Source: Jiella avicenniae (GTDB taxonomy: Bacteria > Pseudomonadota > Alphaproteobacteria > Rhizobiales > Rhizobiaceae). From it: a DNA stretch of 64,000 bases. A program made the translations under genes and the position numbers. The notes under the pieces are model-generated. The model searched no databases and was not told the origin of the DNA. It saw only the letters and a program-made list of their open reading frames with translations. Every line of letters begins with the position of its first letter. The stretch's first letter is position 1. Shown here in pieces: positions 25,884 to 35,672 of the stretch. The stretch is from the NCBI RefSeq assembly GCF_021390325.1, contig NZ_JAJUWU010000001.1:62001-126000 (forward strand), read 5' to 3'.

Positions 25884-25899
25884 TTAAGCTCTCGTTAAC
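25884..25899. promoter_or_regulatory. CtrA-type box upstream of rem
   Basis: TTAA, seven bases, TTAAC: exact match to the CtrA consensus, 147 bases before the rem start. Further TTAA and TTAAC half-sites occur at about 25910-25960. This would place the motility activator gene itself under cell-cycle control. Confidence 0.6.
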
Positions 25900-26045
25900 C
25901 AAAAACTTTTTCCTTAAAAATCAGTGAGTTGAACCTCAAAACGAAAGGCATGGTTAACAAACCCCAAATTCTTGGGATTGGTGCAAGACTCGCGTCAGGT
26001 TACCGTTTCTTTACCAACAACGCGGCGGCGGACGAGGGGCTGAAA

Positions 26046-26717
26046 ATGATCGTAGTGGTTGATAATCGGGAACTGGTGACGAGCGGTTACGAGTCGCTTT
26101 TCGCACGCGAGGGCGTCTCGACGGCGACCTTCCATTCCAGCGAGTTTCGTGATTGGGTCGAGACGGCGCCCGACGCCGACATCTCGGCGGTCGAAGCCTT
26201 CCTGCTCGGCGACTTCGACGATCGGGCGGGATGCCCGCGGGTGATCCGTTCGCGGTCCACTGCGCCGATGATCGCGCTTTCGGAGAGCCGCAACCTGGAC
26301 GGGACTCTCGATCTCTTCGCGGCCGGCGTCGACGACGTCGTCGCCAAGCCGGTCCACGTCAAGGAAATCCTGGCCCGCGTCGGCGCCATTCGCCGTCGTG
26401 AGAACGCCGAGGCGACCCGCACGGTGGTCGGCGAGATCTGCGTCTATCAGGACGGCCGCGACGCCGAAGTCGCCGGCAAGGCGATGGCCCTGCCGCGCCG
26501 CGAGCGCCGCATCCTCGAATATCTGGTGTCCAACCGCGGCCGCCGGGTTTCCAAGCAGCAGCTCTTCAACGCCATCTACGGCATCTTCGACGAGAACGTC
26601 GAGGAGAACGTCATCGAAAGTCACATCTCCAAGTTGCGCAAGAAGCTGAAGATGCGCCTCGGGTACGATCCGGTTTCTTCCAAGCGTTATCTCGGATATG
26701 GCATCGGTGTAGAGTAA
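26046..26717 (+). CDS. rem: Rem, OmpR-family activator of motility genes
   Basis: 223 residues from the ATG at 26046, preceded by GAGGGG; this equals the length of Sinorhizobium Rem, so upstream in-frame ATGs are rejected. Residues 1-115 form a receiver-like domain, and about 125-220 a winged helix-turn-helix of OmpR type (LPRRERRILEYLVSNRGRRV; VIESHISKLRKKLK). The receiver looks degenerate: the acidic pocket is reduced to one Asp near residue 6, and the strand that should end in the phosphorylated Asp reads VEAFLLGDF. Lys101 is kept. It probably works without phosphorylation. The gene sits alone, with its own upstream CtrA-type box and a terminator behind it. Confidence 0.9.
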   Translation: MIVVVDNRELVTSGYESLFAREGVSTATFHSSEFRDWVETAPDADISAVEAFLLGDFDDRAGCPRVIRSRSTAPMIALSESRNLDGTLDLFAAGVDDVVAKPVHVKEILARVGAIRRRENAEATRTVVGEICVYQDGRDAEVAGKAMALPRRERRILEYLVSNRGRRVSKQQLFNAIYGIFDENVEENVIESHISKLRKKLKMRLGYDPVSSKRYLGYGIGVE

Positions 26718-26748
26718 CGACCGATTTATTGCTAAAGTATTAAGGAGA

Positions 26749-26788
26749 AATGCCTTGCCGTTGTTTTTCGGCGAGGCATTTTTTATTT
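26749..26788 (+). terminator. Rho-independent terminator of rem
   Basis: A 12-base-pair stem with one G-U pair (AATGCCTTGCCG and complement), eight-base loop, and a T-rich tail (six T, A, three T). It lies 31 bases after the rem stop and separates it from flgE. Confidence 0.85.
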
Positions 26789-26885
26789 GCCCTTATGCTC
26801 GGTCGAAGCTGGCCCTTCACAGCTAGGCACAAGCTTTCCGGCTTATCCGTGGTCCAGCGGGGCAGACAACGGAGCCACACGGACC

Positions 26886-28166
26886 ATGAGCATCAACGGC
26901 GTTTTCAGGACCAGCGTGTCGGGCATGAACGCACAGGCGAACCGCCTGTCGGCCATTTCGGACAATATCGGCAATGCCAACACCGACGGTTACAAGCGCA
27001 GCGAGACGGAATTTTCCTCGCTGATCTTCTCGCAGTCGGACGGACAGTACAATTCCGGCTCGGTCACGACACAGGTCCGGCAGACCATCAGCCAGCAGGG
27101 CAGCACCGCCAGCACGTCTTCGGCGACGGACGTCGCCATCCAGGGAGACGGCTTCTTCGTCGTCCAGGACGCCAATGGCCGCGACTTCTACACGCGGGCC
27201 GGTTCGTTCGTCGAGAAAACGCAGAACGTCGGCGGAACCGAGACGACCTATCTGGTCAACACCGCCGGTTACCGGCTGACCGGCACGTCGCTGACGGACG
27301 GCACGACCGGCCCGATCGAGCTGCCCGTCGGCAAGCTGATCGCCCCGAAGAAGACCGAGTCGGCGGAGTTTTCCGTACAGCTGCCGTCCTCCGCCAAGGC
27401 CGTTGCCAGCGGCACGGCCCCGAGCGCGACCTCTCCCGCCGACACGGCTTTCACCAAGAAGACCTCGCAGGTCGTCTACAACCAGCTCGGCGAAGCGCGC
27501 ACTCTCGACATCTACATGACCAAGACGGCCGAGAGTCCGACGAATGCGACGGACGACTGGACGATCTCGATCTTCGATCAGTCGCAGTCGACGAACGGCG
27601 GTTTCCCCTACACGGCGACCGCTCCGGAGACCCTCGTGGACTACAGCCTCGACGTGTCGTTCAACCCGGTGACCGGCCTGCCGACCACTGCCGTCGGGGC
27701 GCAGAGCCTGACGCTCGCCGACGGCAGCACGATGGACCTCGATTTCAAGTCGCTGACCCAGTACGGCACGGACTTCTCCGCCAAGGTGACGCCCGACGGC
27801 AATCCCGCCGGCTTCATCAGCGAGTTCAAGATCAGCGACGAGGGCGTCGTCAACGGCATCATGAGCACGGGCAATACCGTGCCGCTCTATCAGATCAATC
27901 TCGCGACCTTCTCGAGCCCGGATCGGCTGACCGCGGGCGTCGGCAACGTCTACTCCGCCAATGCCGATTCCGGTGCCGCCGTCAACGGCATTCCCGGGGT
28001 GAACGGCTTCGGCTCGCTGAAGTCCAACGCCATCGAACAGTCGAACGTCGATCTGGCCACCGAACTGACGGACATGATCGAATCCCAGCGCTCCTACAGC
28101 GCCAATTCGAAGGTCTTCCAGACCGGCTCGGAAATCCTCGACGTCATCATCAACCTGAAGCGCTGA
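26886..28166 (+). CDS. flgE: Flagellar hook protein FlgE
   Basis: 426 residues from the ATG at 26886. The N-terminal rod/hook motif is clear (SAISDNIGNANTDGYKRSET), followed by QGDGFFVVQDANGRDFYTRA. The C-terminus has GVNGFGSLKSNAIEQSNVDL and ends in the helical ELTDMIESQRSYSANSKVFQ segment. The middle is a Ser/Thr-rich beta domain. FlgE polymerises into the hook. Upstream lie 97 bases after the rem terminator without an obvious sigma-70 promoter. Confidence 0.97.
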   Translation: MSINGVFRTSVSGMNAQANRLSAISDNIGNANTDGYKRSETEFSSLIFSQSDGQYNSGSVTTQVRQTISQQGSTASTSSATDVAIQGDGFFVVQDANGRDFYTRAGSFVEKTQNVGGTETTYLVNTAGYRLTGTSLTDGTTGPIELPVGKLIAPKKTESAEFSVQLPSSAKAVASGTAPSATSPADTAFTKKTSQVVYNQLGEARTLDIYMTKTAESPTNATDDWTISIFDQSQSTNGGFPYTATAPETLVDYSLDVSFNPVTGLPTTAVGAQSLTLADGSTMDLDFKSLTQYGTDFSAKVTPDGNPAGFISEFKISDEGVVNGIMSTGNTVPLYQINLATFSSPDRLTAGVGNVYSANADSGAAVNGIPGVNGFGSLKSNAIEQSNVDLATELTDMIESQRSYSANSKVFQTGSEILDVIINLKR

Positions 28167-28204
28167 TCGGCGCGCGGCGGCTTTCGCGACGGGGTTAAAC
28201 CGAA

Positions 28205-29659
28205 ATGTCTCTACTTTCCGCCTTCTCGAGCGCGCGGTCGTCGCTGGCCACGGTCTCGCAGCAATCGGCGCTGGTTTCCCGCAACGTCGCGAATGCGGAA
28301 AATCCAGCCGCCACGCGCAAATTCGCCACCCAGTCCTCGTTGATCTATGGTGGCGTGTCGATCGGCTCGATCTCCCAATCGAGCAATCAGGCGCTGTTCA
28401 CCTCGATGACCAGCGCCAACGCCTCCCTGGCGGCGGCCGACGTCACCTACGGGGCGCTCAACTCCATCCGGAGCGTCATCGGCGACACCGATTCGATCGC
28501 CTCGCCCGCGGCTCGTCTGACCGAGCTCGAGGCGGCCCTGTCGCAATATGCCGTGACCCCCGAAGACACGCAGACGGCGCGCGCCGCCGTCAGCGCGGCC
28601 TCGGATCTCGCCAACAGCCTGAATGCCGCGACGAGCGCCATCCAGGCGGCGCGAACCGATGCCGACCGGCAACTCGCCGATACGGCGAACAAGATGAACG
28701 GCCTGCTCGAGAAGTTCGAGAAGCTGAACAACAAGATCATGGTCGGCACCGCGACCGGTCAGGACATCACCGACGAGGTCGACCAGCGGGACCAGATCGT
28801 CACGGAACTGTCCGGCTATGTGGGGCTGAACGTCCAGGTCCGGGCCGGCAACGACATGACGCTGCATACCGACTCGGGCATCACCCTGTTCGAGACCACG
28901 GCGCGGCAAATCGAGTTTTCGCCGAAATCGGCCTACGATGCCACCGTCGTCGGCGGCAGCTTCAAGATCGACGGCGTCAGCGTCAGCGGCGCGTCGGCCG
29001 GCATGCCGATCAAGTCGGGCAGCATCTATGGCCTGCTGACCTTCCGCGACGAGACCGCCGTGACCCTGCAGGGGCAGTTCGACGAGATCGCCTCTTCGCT
29101 GGTGCAGGCGTTTTCCGAGCCCGATGCGGTCACCTCGACCACGTCCTGGTCCGGGCTCTTTTCGATCGCAGCCGACGGATCGTCCACCATCGTCGACGCC
29201 ACCGCTTCGAAGACCGGTTTTGCCGGACGCATCAGCGTCGCCGCGAATGTCGTCGCCGATCCCACTTATCTGCGGGACGGCAACATCTCCGGCCAGAGCA
29301 TCGACTACAATACCAACGACAATGCCGGCTTCAGCGAACGGCTGAACGCTCTCATCGCCAATCTGTCCGGGCAGCGCAGCTTCGACGGTTCCCTCGGGGC
29401 CGGCACATCCGGGACGATCGGCGACTACATCGCCTCCACGATCAGCTGGCTCGAAGACAAGCGGTCGGCAGCCAACGACAACGTCGACTACCATTCGACC
29501 GTGCTGTCGCGGGCCCAGGAATCGCTCTCCGACCTGACCGGGATCAATCTCGACGAGGAGATGGCCCATCTTCTCGATCTCGAACGCTCCTATCAGGCAT
29601 CGAGCAAGCTGATCTCGACGATCGGCGAAATGATCGACTCCATCCTCCAGATCGTCTGA
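28205..29659 (+). CDS. flgK: Hook-filament junction protein FlgK
   Basis: 484 residues. The N-terminal heptad-repeat region holds SALVSRNVANAENPAATRKF, and the C-terminus has the FlgK signature GINLDEEMAHLLDLERSYQA. A DIDEVDQRDQI-like segment in the middle (residues about 193-200) is the usual second landmark. FlgK joins hook to filament together with FlgL. It lies 38 bases after flgE. Confidence 0.96.
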   Translation: MSLLSAFSSARSSLATVSQQSALVSRNVANAENPAATRKFATQSSLIYGGVSIGSISQSSNQALFTSMTSANASLAAADVTYGALNSIRSVIGDTDSIASPAARLTELEAALSQYAVTPEDTQTARAAVSAASDLANSLNAATSAIQAARTDADRQLADTANKMNGLLEKFEKLNNKIMVGTATGQDITDEVDQRDQIVTELSGYVGLNVQVRAGNDMTLHTDSGITLFETTARQIEFSPKSAYDATVVGGSFKIDGVSVSGASAGMPIKSGSIYGLLTFRDETAVTLQGQFDEIASSLVQAFSEPDAVTSTTSWSGLFSIAADGSSTIVDATASKTGFAGRISVAANVVADPTYLRDGNISGQSIDYNTNDNAGFSERLNALIANLSGQRSFDGSLGAGTSGTIGDYIASTISWLEDKRSAANDNVDYHSTVLSRAQESLSDLTGINLDEEMAHLLDLERSYQASSKLISTIGEMIDSILQIV

Positions 29660-29670
29660 GAAGCCTCGCC

Positions 29671-30762
29671 ATGACAAATTTTCTCGTGTCGAACTATTCG
29701 ATCCTGTCCGCGCCCCGCAACGCCGTCTCGAAGATCCAGCAGGAGCTGGTCATCATGCAGAAGCAGGCGACGACCGGCCGGCTCGCGGACGTCGGTCTGA
29801 CGCTCGGATTGCGGACCAGCCAGTCGATTTCGCTCCGCTCGGAAAACGAGAGCGCCACCCGGCAGCTCGATACCAACGCCATCATCTCCCAGCGCTTCTC
29901 GATCATGCAGAACGCCATGGACTCGCTTGCGGCCACCGGCGGTTCGCTGCTCTCCTCGCTGATCGCCAACGGCTCCAGCGACCCCGGCACGACTGCCAAC
30001 ATCGATCAGGCGAGGGCGAGCCTGCAGCAGTTCGTCGGCGCCCTCAACAGTTCTGCGGGAGCTCGCTTCCTGTTCTCCGGCACGGCGACCGACAAGCCCG
30101 CGATCGGCTTTGCGACGGCGAGCGGCGGCACCGCCGGCACCTATTTCGAGGGGTCGAAGGCCCAGGACGCCACGGCAGCCGCCTTCACCGCCGCGTTCGG
30201 GATCGGCCAGAGCGATCCGGCCGTCGCCGACATCAGCGCGAGCGATCTCGAGGCCTTCCTCGACGGTGCGTTCGACGATCTGTTCTCGACCAGTCCGACA
30301 GGTCCGAACGGCGGCTGGAAGGACAACTGGTCGAATGCCGGCGAAGGCACGACGGTGAACCGGATCAGCGACAGCGAGTCGATCAAGACCTCCTACTCGT
30401 CCGACGAAGAGGCCTTCCGGAACATCGCCAAGGCTTACGTGATGCTGTCCGACCTCGGCAACGCCAACATGAACGAGAGCGCGCGCCAGCTTCTCACAAG
30501 CCGCGCCATCGAAACTCTCTCCAAGGGGCTCAGCCAGATCACGGAACTGCAGGCGGAGATCGGCGGAAGCCAGCAACGGCTCGACATCGCCAACGAGACG
30601 CTGGACGCCCGCAAGAACGTCCTGACCATATCGATCTCCAATTTGGAAGAGGTCGACCAATACGAGGCGAGTACCCGGGTCACCGGGCTGCAGACGCTGC
30701 TCGAGACGTCCTATGCGCTGACGGCGCGCATCTCGCGACTGAGCCTGTTGAACTATCTCTGA
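29671..30762 (+). CDS. flgL: Hook-filament junction protein FlgL
   Basis: 363 residues. Flagellin-like N-terminal helix (VSKIQQELVIMQKQATTGRL) and C-terminal helix (ETLDARKNVLTISISNLEEV). The N-terminal pair FLFSGTATDKPA marks the FlgL type. It is the second junction protein and starts 11 bases after flgK. Confidence 0.94.
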   Translation: MTNFLVSNYSILSAPRNAVSKIQQELVIMQKQATTGRLADVGLTLGLRTSQSISLRSENESATRQLDTNAIISQRFSIMQNAMDSLAATGGSLLSSLIANGSSDPGTTANIDQARASLQQFVGALNSSAGARFLFSGTATDKPAIGFATASGGTAGTYFEGSKAQDATAAAFTAAFGIGQSDPAVADISASDLEAFLDGAFDDLFSTSPTGPNGGWKDNWSNAGEGTTVNRISDSESIKTSYSSDEEAFRNIAKAYVMLSDLGNANMNESARQLLTSRAIETLSKGLSQITELQAEIGGSQQRLDIANETLDARKNVLTISISNLEEVDQYEASTRVTGLQTLLETSYALTARISRLSLLNYL

Positions 30763-31134
30763 GCTTGGGTGCACCGATGGCGACTGCAGGAACAGCATCG
30801 CGGACGACAGACGGGGCGGACGGACGAAAGCCGCGCTTGCCGCCGCTCTTTTCCGTCCGGACCGGCACGACGTTCGACTCCCTCGGGAAGGACCGGCCGT
30901 GCGGCGGCCACGGGCCGGAGCGGCGAGCCGGCAGGGACGGGGGACCGACCGCCGTGACCCGCGCCGTCGCCCGTCCGGGCGACGAGAGGATTTTCGCCGG
31001 CGCGCTCTGCTGAGCGTGGCAAGCACCGACGACCGCGTTGGGGCGCCGAGGCGGCCCATCGAAACCAATCATTGAGTTCACCAAGCCCGAACGTCGGCTG
31101 CCAGCCGTTCAACGGGTAGGATCAAGGGGTAGGA
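30763..31134. other. Gene-poor stretch between flgL and flaF
   Basis: 372 bases. The longest frame (30765-31013) gives a Arg/Gly/Pro-rich, unrecognised product without a good ribosome site, so I do not call it. I see no terminator with a U-tract and no clear CtrA-type box. It probably holds the flaF promoter and leader. Confidence 0.5.
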
Positions 31135-31482
31135 ATGTACCAGTTCTCCTATGCGGAAATCTCCGAGGACGTCGAGATCAACGCACGCGAACGCGAACGC
31201 CAGGCGCTCGACCATTCGATCGACCTGCTGGAGCGCGCAGAGAAGAACGGGCCACGATCCCGAGATGCGATCGAGGCGATCTACATGACGAGGAGTCTCT
31301 GGGCGATCCTCGTCGAGGACCTGTCCAGCGCCGAGAACGGCCTGCCCGAAAATCTGCGTGCTGAGCTCATCTCGATCGGACTGTGGATCATGCGCGAGGC
31401 AGAAGCGATCCGTCTCGGCCGGTCGAGCAATTTCCAAGGCATCATCGAAATCACCACCCTGATCCGCAACGGGCTGAACTGA
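31135..31482 (+). CDS. flaF: Flagellin regulator FlaF
   Basis: 115 residues, whole-length FlaF: RERERQALDHSIDLLERAEK, then AIYMTRSLWAILVEDLSSAE and AELISIGLWIMREAEAIR. FlaF is a flagellin chaperone/secretion factor that acts with FlbT. The gene is preceded by AGGGGTAGGA and is followed two bases later by flbT. Confidence 0.95.
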   Translation: MYQFSYAEISEDVEINARERERQALDHSIDLLERAEKNGPRSRDAIEAIYMTRSLWAILVEDLSSAENGLPENLRAELISIGLWIMREAEAIRLGRSSNFQGIIEITTLIRNGLN

Positions 31483-31484
31483 CC

Positions 31485-31937
31485 ATGGCAATCCTGCGCA
31501 TTTCTCTGCGGGCCGGCGAGCGCATCTTCGTCAACGGCGCCGTCCTGAAGGTCGACCGGAAGACGACCCTGGAATTCCTCAACGACGTGACCTTCCTCCT
31601 GGAGAGCCACGTCATGCAGGCCGAGCAGGCGAAGACGCCGATGCGGCAGCTCTACTTCATCGTGCAGATGATGCTGATGGATCCGAACAGCTCCGAGGCG
31701 GCCATGGTGCTCTTCGGCAAGGCGCATCCGGCGATGCTGAAGACCTACAGCAACCGCGACATCATCGACGGCCTGCTCGAGGTCGAGGATCTGATCGCTC
31801 GCGGCCGCACCTTCGAGGGCCTGAAGCGGATCCGCTCGATGATCCCGCTTGAGGACGACATACTCGGCGAGGTCTCGGACGTCGGCAGCCCGGTCGCCAA
31901 GTTCGAGCCGCCGCTTCGCCTCGCTGCGGGAGCCTGA
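31485..31937 (+). CDS. flbT: Flagellin mRNA regulator FlbT
   Basis: 150 residues from the ATG two bases after flaF. LRAGERIFVNGAVLKVDRKT and QLYFIVQMMLMDP are characteristic. FlbT controls flagellin mRNA stability and translation, coupling filament synthesis to hook completion. No flagellin gene is present in this window, so its targets lie elsewhere. Confidence 0.95.
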   Translation: MAILRISLRAGERIFVNGAVLKVDRKTTLEFLNDVTFLLESHVMQAEQAKTPMRQLYFIVQMMLMDPNSSEAAMVLFGKAHPAMLKTYSNRDIIDGLLEVEDLIARGRTFEGLKRIRSMIPLEDDILGEVSDVGSPVAKFEPPLRLAAGA

Positions 31938-31938
31938 G

Positions 31939-32343
31939 ATGAGCGTCGGCGCCGTCTCCTCCGTTGCGACGACCTCGCAGTCGAGCAGCATCACGACCGC
32001 CAGCAAGAAGTCGACGCTCGACTACGACGCGTTCCTGAAGCTTCTCGTCGCCGAGATGTCGAACCAGGATCCGCTCAATCCGACCGACTCGACGGAATAT
32101 GTCGCCCAGTTCGCGACCTTCTCCTCGGTCGAACAGCAGATCCAGACGAATTCGCGGCTCGATTCGATGATGGCGGTTTCGGCTCTGACCCAGGCGAATT
32201 CGCTGATCGGCCGGACGATCACCTCTGCCGACGGCCAGACCAGCGGCGTGGTCGCGGCCGTCAGGGCCGGCAGTCTGGGGATCGAAGCGGTCACCGACGG
32301 CGGCAAGACGGTCCTGCTCGGTTCCGGCACGGTGGTCGAATAG
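31939..32343 (+). CDS. flgD: Hook-capping protein FlgD
   Basis: 134 residues, the short FlgD form of Rhizobiales. The N-terminal DYDAFLKLLVAEMSNQDPLN followed by DSTEYVAQFATFSSVEQQIQ is diagnostic. The C-terminal FlgD beta domain is reduced to about 45 residues. It caps the growing hook and is lost when the hook is complete. One base separates it from flbT. Confidence 0.95.
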   Translation: MSVGAVSSVATTSQSSSITTASKKSTLDYDAFLKLLVAEMSNQDPLNPTDSTEYVAQFATFSSVEQQIQTNSRLDSMMAVSALTQANSLIGRTITSADGQTSGVVAAVRAGSLGIEAVTDGGKTVLLGSGTVVE

Positions 32344-32345
32344 CC

Positions 32346-32618
32346 ATGAACGAAGCGGAAGCCATCGAGATCGTCCAATCGGCCGTCTGGACGATCGTTG
32401 CAGGCTGTGGGCCGGCCGTTGCCGCCGCCATGGCCGTCGGCGTCGTCATCGCGCTGTTTCAGGCGCTCACCCAGATCCAGGAGGTGACGCTCACCTTCGT
32501 GCCGAAGATCCTGGCGATCTTCGTCGTCATCGCGCTGACGGCGTCCTTCACCGGGGCGCAGGTCTACGCCTTCACCCAGGAATCCTACTCGCGGATCGAG
32601 TCCGGCTTCGATCGCTGA
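32346..32618 (+). CDS. fliQ: Flagellar export gate protein FliQ
   Basis: 90 residues with two membrane helices (AAAMAVGVVIALFQALTQIQ; LAIFVVIALTASFTGAQV) joined by EVTLTFVPK, the standard FliQ layout. It is part of the FliPQR core of the type III export gate. It closes the flaF-flbT-flgD-fliQ run; a terminator follows. Confidence 0.95.
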   Translation: MNEAEAIEIVQSAVWTIVAGCGPAVAAAMAVGVVIALFQALTQIQEVTLTFVPKILAIFVVIALTASFTGAQVYAFTQESYSRIESGFDR

Positions 32619-32659
32619 CCGCCGACGGATCCGCGAAAGTCGCCGAGCGCAAATCCCAT

Positions 32660-32691
32660 GGCCCGCCGGATCCGATCCGGCGGGCCTTTTT
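32660..32691 (+). terminator. Rho-independent terminator after fliQ
   Basis: Perfect 12-base-pair stem (GGCCCGCCGGAT and complement), loop CCG, then five T. It lies 41 bases after fliQ and makes flhA the start of a new unit. Confidence 0.88.
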
Positions 32692-32808
32692 CGTGGCCGT
32701 CGATCGATGAGACCAAATCAGCCTGAAGCAACCTTGATCTGCGACGACCTGAGTCCGGCGTACGGGCCCGGCACGTCCGCCACCAGAGACCGCAGATAGG
32801 GTTGGTTC

Positions 32809-34920
32809 ATGGCCGTCGACATTCTGAAGCCCGGTGCCCCCAGCGCTCAGAAAGCACAGAACGACAGGAAGTCCGGCAACCGCGAGATCGGCTTTGCGCT
32901 CGCGGTCGTGATGATCCTGACCATCCTGTTCGTCCCGATCCCGCCATTCCTCATCGACATCGGCCTGTCGTTTTCCGTCGCCCTGTCGATCCTGATCCTC
33001 ATGGTCGCGCTGTGGATCCAGAAGCCGCTGGAATTCTCCGCCTTCCCGACCGTCCTCCTGCTGGCGACGATGCTGCGCCTGTCGCTCAACATCGCGACGA
33101 CGCGGATGATCCTGTCGCAGGGCCACGAGGGCGTGAACGCCGCCGGTCACGTCATCGGCGGCTTCTCGCAATTCGTCATGGGCGGCGATTTCTTCATCGG
33201 CATCATCGTCTTCGTGATCCTGATCACGGTGAACTTCCTCGTCATCACCAAGGGCGCGACTCGTATCGCCGAGGTCGGCGCGCGCTTCACCCTCGACGCC
33301 ATCCCCGGCAAGCAGATGGCGATCGACGCCGATCTTTCGGCGGGTCTCATCGACGAGAAGGAATCCCAGCGGCGCCGCAAGGAGCTGGAGGAGGAAAGCT
33401 CCTTCTTCGGCTCGATGGACGGTGCGTCGAAATTCGTCCGCGGCGACGCCATCGCAGGCCTCATCATCACCGCCGTCAACGTCTTCGGCGGCATCGTCAT
33501 CGGCGTAACCCGCTATGGCATGGAAGTCGGCGCGGCGGCCGACGTCTTCACCAAGCTGTCGGTCGGCGACGGCCTCGTCTCGCAGATCCCGGCGCTGATC
33601 GTCTCGCTCGCCGCCGGTCTTCTCGTCTCGAAGGGCGGAACCCGCGGCGCCGCGCAGACGGCGGTTCTCAACCAGCTCGGACATTATCCCCGCGCCCTGA
33701 TGGTCGCGGCGGCGCTGATGGCGCTTCTCGCGCTGCTGCCGGGCCTGCCTTTCCTGCCCTTCATCGCGACGGCGGGGGCCATGGCCTTCGTCGCCTGGTC
33801 GGTCCCGAAGCAGCGCCGGCAGGCGGAGGCGGCCGTCGTCGCGGAAAAGGCCGCCCAGGAGAAGCTCAGCGCCGAGGCGGAGAAGGACTCCGTCAAGGAA
33901 TCGCTGAAGATGGTCGAGATCGAGCTGGTGCTCGGCAAGCAGACCTCGGCCCACATGCTGGCCAAGCGCGAGGAAATGGCCCGCCGTGTCCAGAAGATGC
34001 GCAAGCGCTTCGCCGCCCGCTACGGCTTCGTCGTTCCCGAAATCAAGCTGTCGGACGACCTGACGATCGATCCGAAATCGTACCAGATCAAGATCCACGG
34101 CACGACCGTCGCCTCCCAGCCGCTGCGCCTCGGCGAGATGATGATCGTGCTCGGCGATGCGCCGGGTCCGGACGTCCCGCACGACATCACCAAGGAGCCG
34201 GCCTTCGGCATGCGCGCGGCCTGGGTGTCGGAGAGCTTTACCGGCGAGCTGAAGCGTCAGGGCTTCGAGCCGATCGACACGCTGTCGATCGTCCTCACCC
34301 ATCTGTCCGAGGTCATCCGCAACAACCTCGCGCAGCTCCTGTCCTACAAGGACATGCGGGTGCTGCTCGACCGGCTCGACAGCGAGTACAAGCGGCTGAT
34401 CGACGAGATCATCCCGACCCACATGTCCTATTCGGGCCTGCAGGCGGCGCTGAAGCTCCTGCTCGCCGAGCGCGTCTCGATCCGCAATCTCAACCTCATC
34501 CTCGAGGCCATCGCCGAGATCGCGCCGCATGTGCGACGGTCCGAGCAGATCGTCGAACACGTCAGAATGCGCATGGCCCAGCAGATCTGCGGCGATCTCC
34601 TGCACAACGGCAAGCTCTCGGTGCTGCGCCTCGGCAACCAGTGGGATCTCGCCTTCCACCAGGCGCTGAAGCGCGACGCCAAGGGCGACGTCGTCGAGTT
34701 CGACATCGATCCGCGTCTCGTCGAACAGTTCGCCGGAGAGGCGACCAAGGTGATCCGCGCCAAGATGGACCAGGGCGAATCCTTCGTGCTCGTCTCGGCG
34801 CCCGACGCGCGGCCCTACGTCCGGATGATGATCGAGCGGATCTTCGTCACCCTGCCGGTCCTCAGCCACGTCGAGATCGCCCGCGGCGTCGACATCCGCC
34901 CCATCGGTTCGATCTCGTGA
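32809..34920 (+). CDS. flhA: Flagellar export protein FlhA
   Basis: 703 residues. Eight membrane helices lie in residues about 25-325, with the FHIPEP signature region ([20 protein letters not shown]) and the first cytoplasmic loop ([20 protein letters not shown]). The cytosolic domain (about 360-700) includes [18 protein letters not shown] and [16 protein letters not shown], which form the ring that docks chaperone-substrate complexes. FlhA uses the proton gradient to drive export. Its GTGA stop region overlaps the fliR start. Confidence 0.97.
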   Translation: MAVDILKPGAPSAQKAQNDRKSGNREIGFALAVVMILTILFVPIPPFLIDIGLSFSVALSILILMVALWIQKPLEFSAFPTVLLLATMLRLSLNIATTRMILSQGHEGVNAAGHVIGGFSQFVMGGDFFIGIIVFVILITVNFLVITKGATRIAEVGARFTLDAIPGKQMAIDADLSAGLIDEKESQRRRKELEEESSFFGSMDGASKFVRGDAIAGLIITAVNVFGGIVIGVTRYGMEVGAAADVFTKLSVGDGLVSQIPALIVSLAAGLLVSKGGTRGAAQTAVLNQLGHYPRALMVAAALMALLALLPGLPFLPFIATAGAMAFVAWSVPKQRRQAEAAVVAEKAAQEKLSAEAEKDSVKESLKMVEIELVLGKQTSAHMLAKREEMARRVQKMRKRFAARYGFVVPEIKLSDDLTIDPKSYQIKIHGTTVASQPLRLGEMMIVLGDAPGPDVPHDITKEPAFGMRAAWVSESFTGELKRQGFEPIDTLSIVLTHLSEVIRNNLAQLLSYKDMRVLLDRLDSEYKRLIDEIIPTHMSYSGLQAALKLLLAERVSIRNLNLILEAIAEIAPHVRRSEQIVEHVRMRMAQQICGDLLHNGKLSVLRLGNQWDLAFHQALKRDAKGDVVEFDIDPRLVEQFAGEATKVIRAKMDQGESFVLVSAPDARPYVRMMIERIFVTLPVLSHVEIARGVDIRPIGSIS

Positions 34921-35672
34921 TCGGCGCGCTTCCCGACGTCGCCCTGGCGCTGTTCCTGATCTTCTGCCGGGTCGGAACCTGCCTCATGGTGATGCCGGGG
35001 GTTTCGTCGGTCCGCATCCCGGTCCAGGTCCGGCTGTTCCTGTCCTTCGCCGTGTCGCTGGCGTTGGCGCCGGGTCTGCTTCCCATCGTCCAGCCGCTGG
35101 TCGGGACGGGCGACGATGCGGAGCGGCTGCGTCTCATCTTCTCCGAGGCGCTGGTCGGCTTCGTGATCGGCATGCTCGGACGCATCTTCATGCTCGCCTT
35201 GAGCTTTGCCGGCCATCTCGTCGCCAATCTCATCGGCATGGGCCAGGCGCTCGGTCCGTCGATCGAGGACAACGACAGCTCCGCGGCCCTGACGACGCTG
35301 ATCACCATGACCGCGACGACGCTGATCTTCGTGCTCAACCTTCACGCCGAGATCGCCCGGGCGCTCGTCGCCTCCTATTCGGCGATCGTTCCCTCGATCG
35401 GCTTCACCGCCCAGGCGAGCCTGATCGCCGTCACCGACAATCTGTCGGAGGCCTTCCTCCTCTGCCTTCGGCTCTCCAGCCCGTTCATCCTCTACGCCGT
35501 GATCGTCAATTTCGCCATCGGCCTTGCCAACAAGCTGACGCCGGCGATCCCGATCTACTTCATTTCGCTGCCTTTCGTCCTCGCCGGCGGGGTGGTGCTC
35601 TTCGGCTATACGATCGGGGACTTCATGACGATCTTCATGCAGGAATTCCAGAACTGGGTGCTGAACGGATGA
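34917..35672 (+). CDS. fliR: Flagellar export gate protein FliR
   Basis: 251 residues from the GTG at 34917, which overlaps the flhA stop. Six hydrophobic helices, with [20 protein letters not shown] near the N-terminus and [20 protein letters not shown] near the C-terminus, both typical. FliR forms the gate core with FliP and FliQ. The stop overlaps the next gene by four bases. Confidence 0.95.
   Translation: MIGALPDVALALFLIFCRVGTCLMVMPGVSSVRIPVQVRLFLSFAVSLALAPGLLPIVQPLVGTGDDAERLRLIFSEALVGFVIGMLGRIFMLALSFAGHLVANLIGMGQALGPSIEDNDSSAALTTLITMTATTLIFVLNLHAEIARALVASYSAIVPSIGFTAQASLIAVTDNLSEAFLLCLRLSSPFILYAVIVNFAIGLANKLTPAIPIYFISLPFVLAGGVVLFGYTIGDFMTIFMQEFQNWVLNG

Noticed and set aside
30765-31013. 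82-codon frame between flgL and flaF
   Set aside because: No ribosome site, composition of non-coding GC-rich DNA and no recognisable motif.
32572-34869. 765-codon minus-strand frame opposite flhA
   Set aside because: A shadow of the GC-rich flhA coding frame; the product is a low-complexity Arg/Asp/His-rich string.
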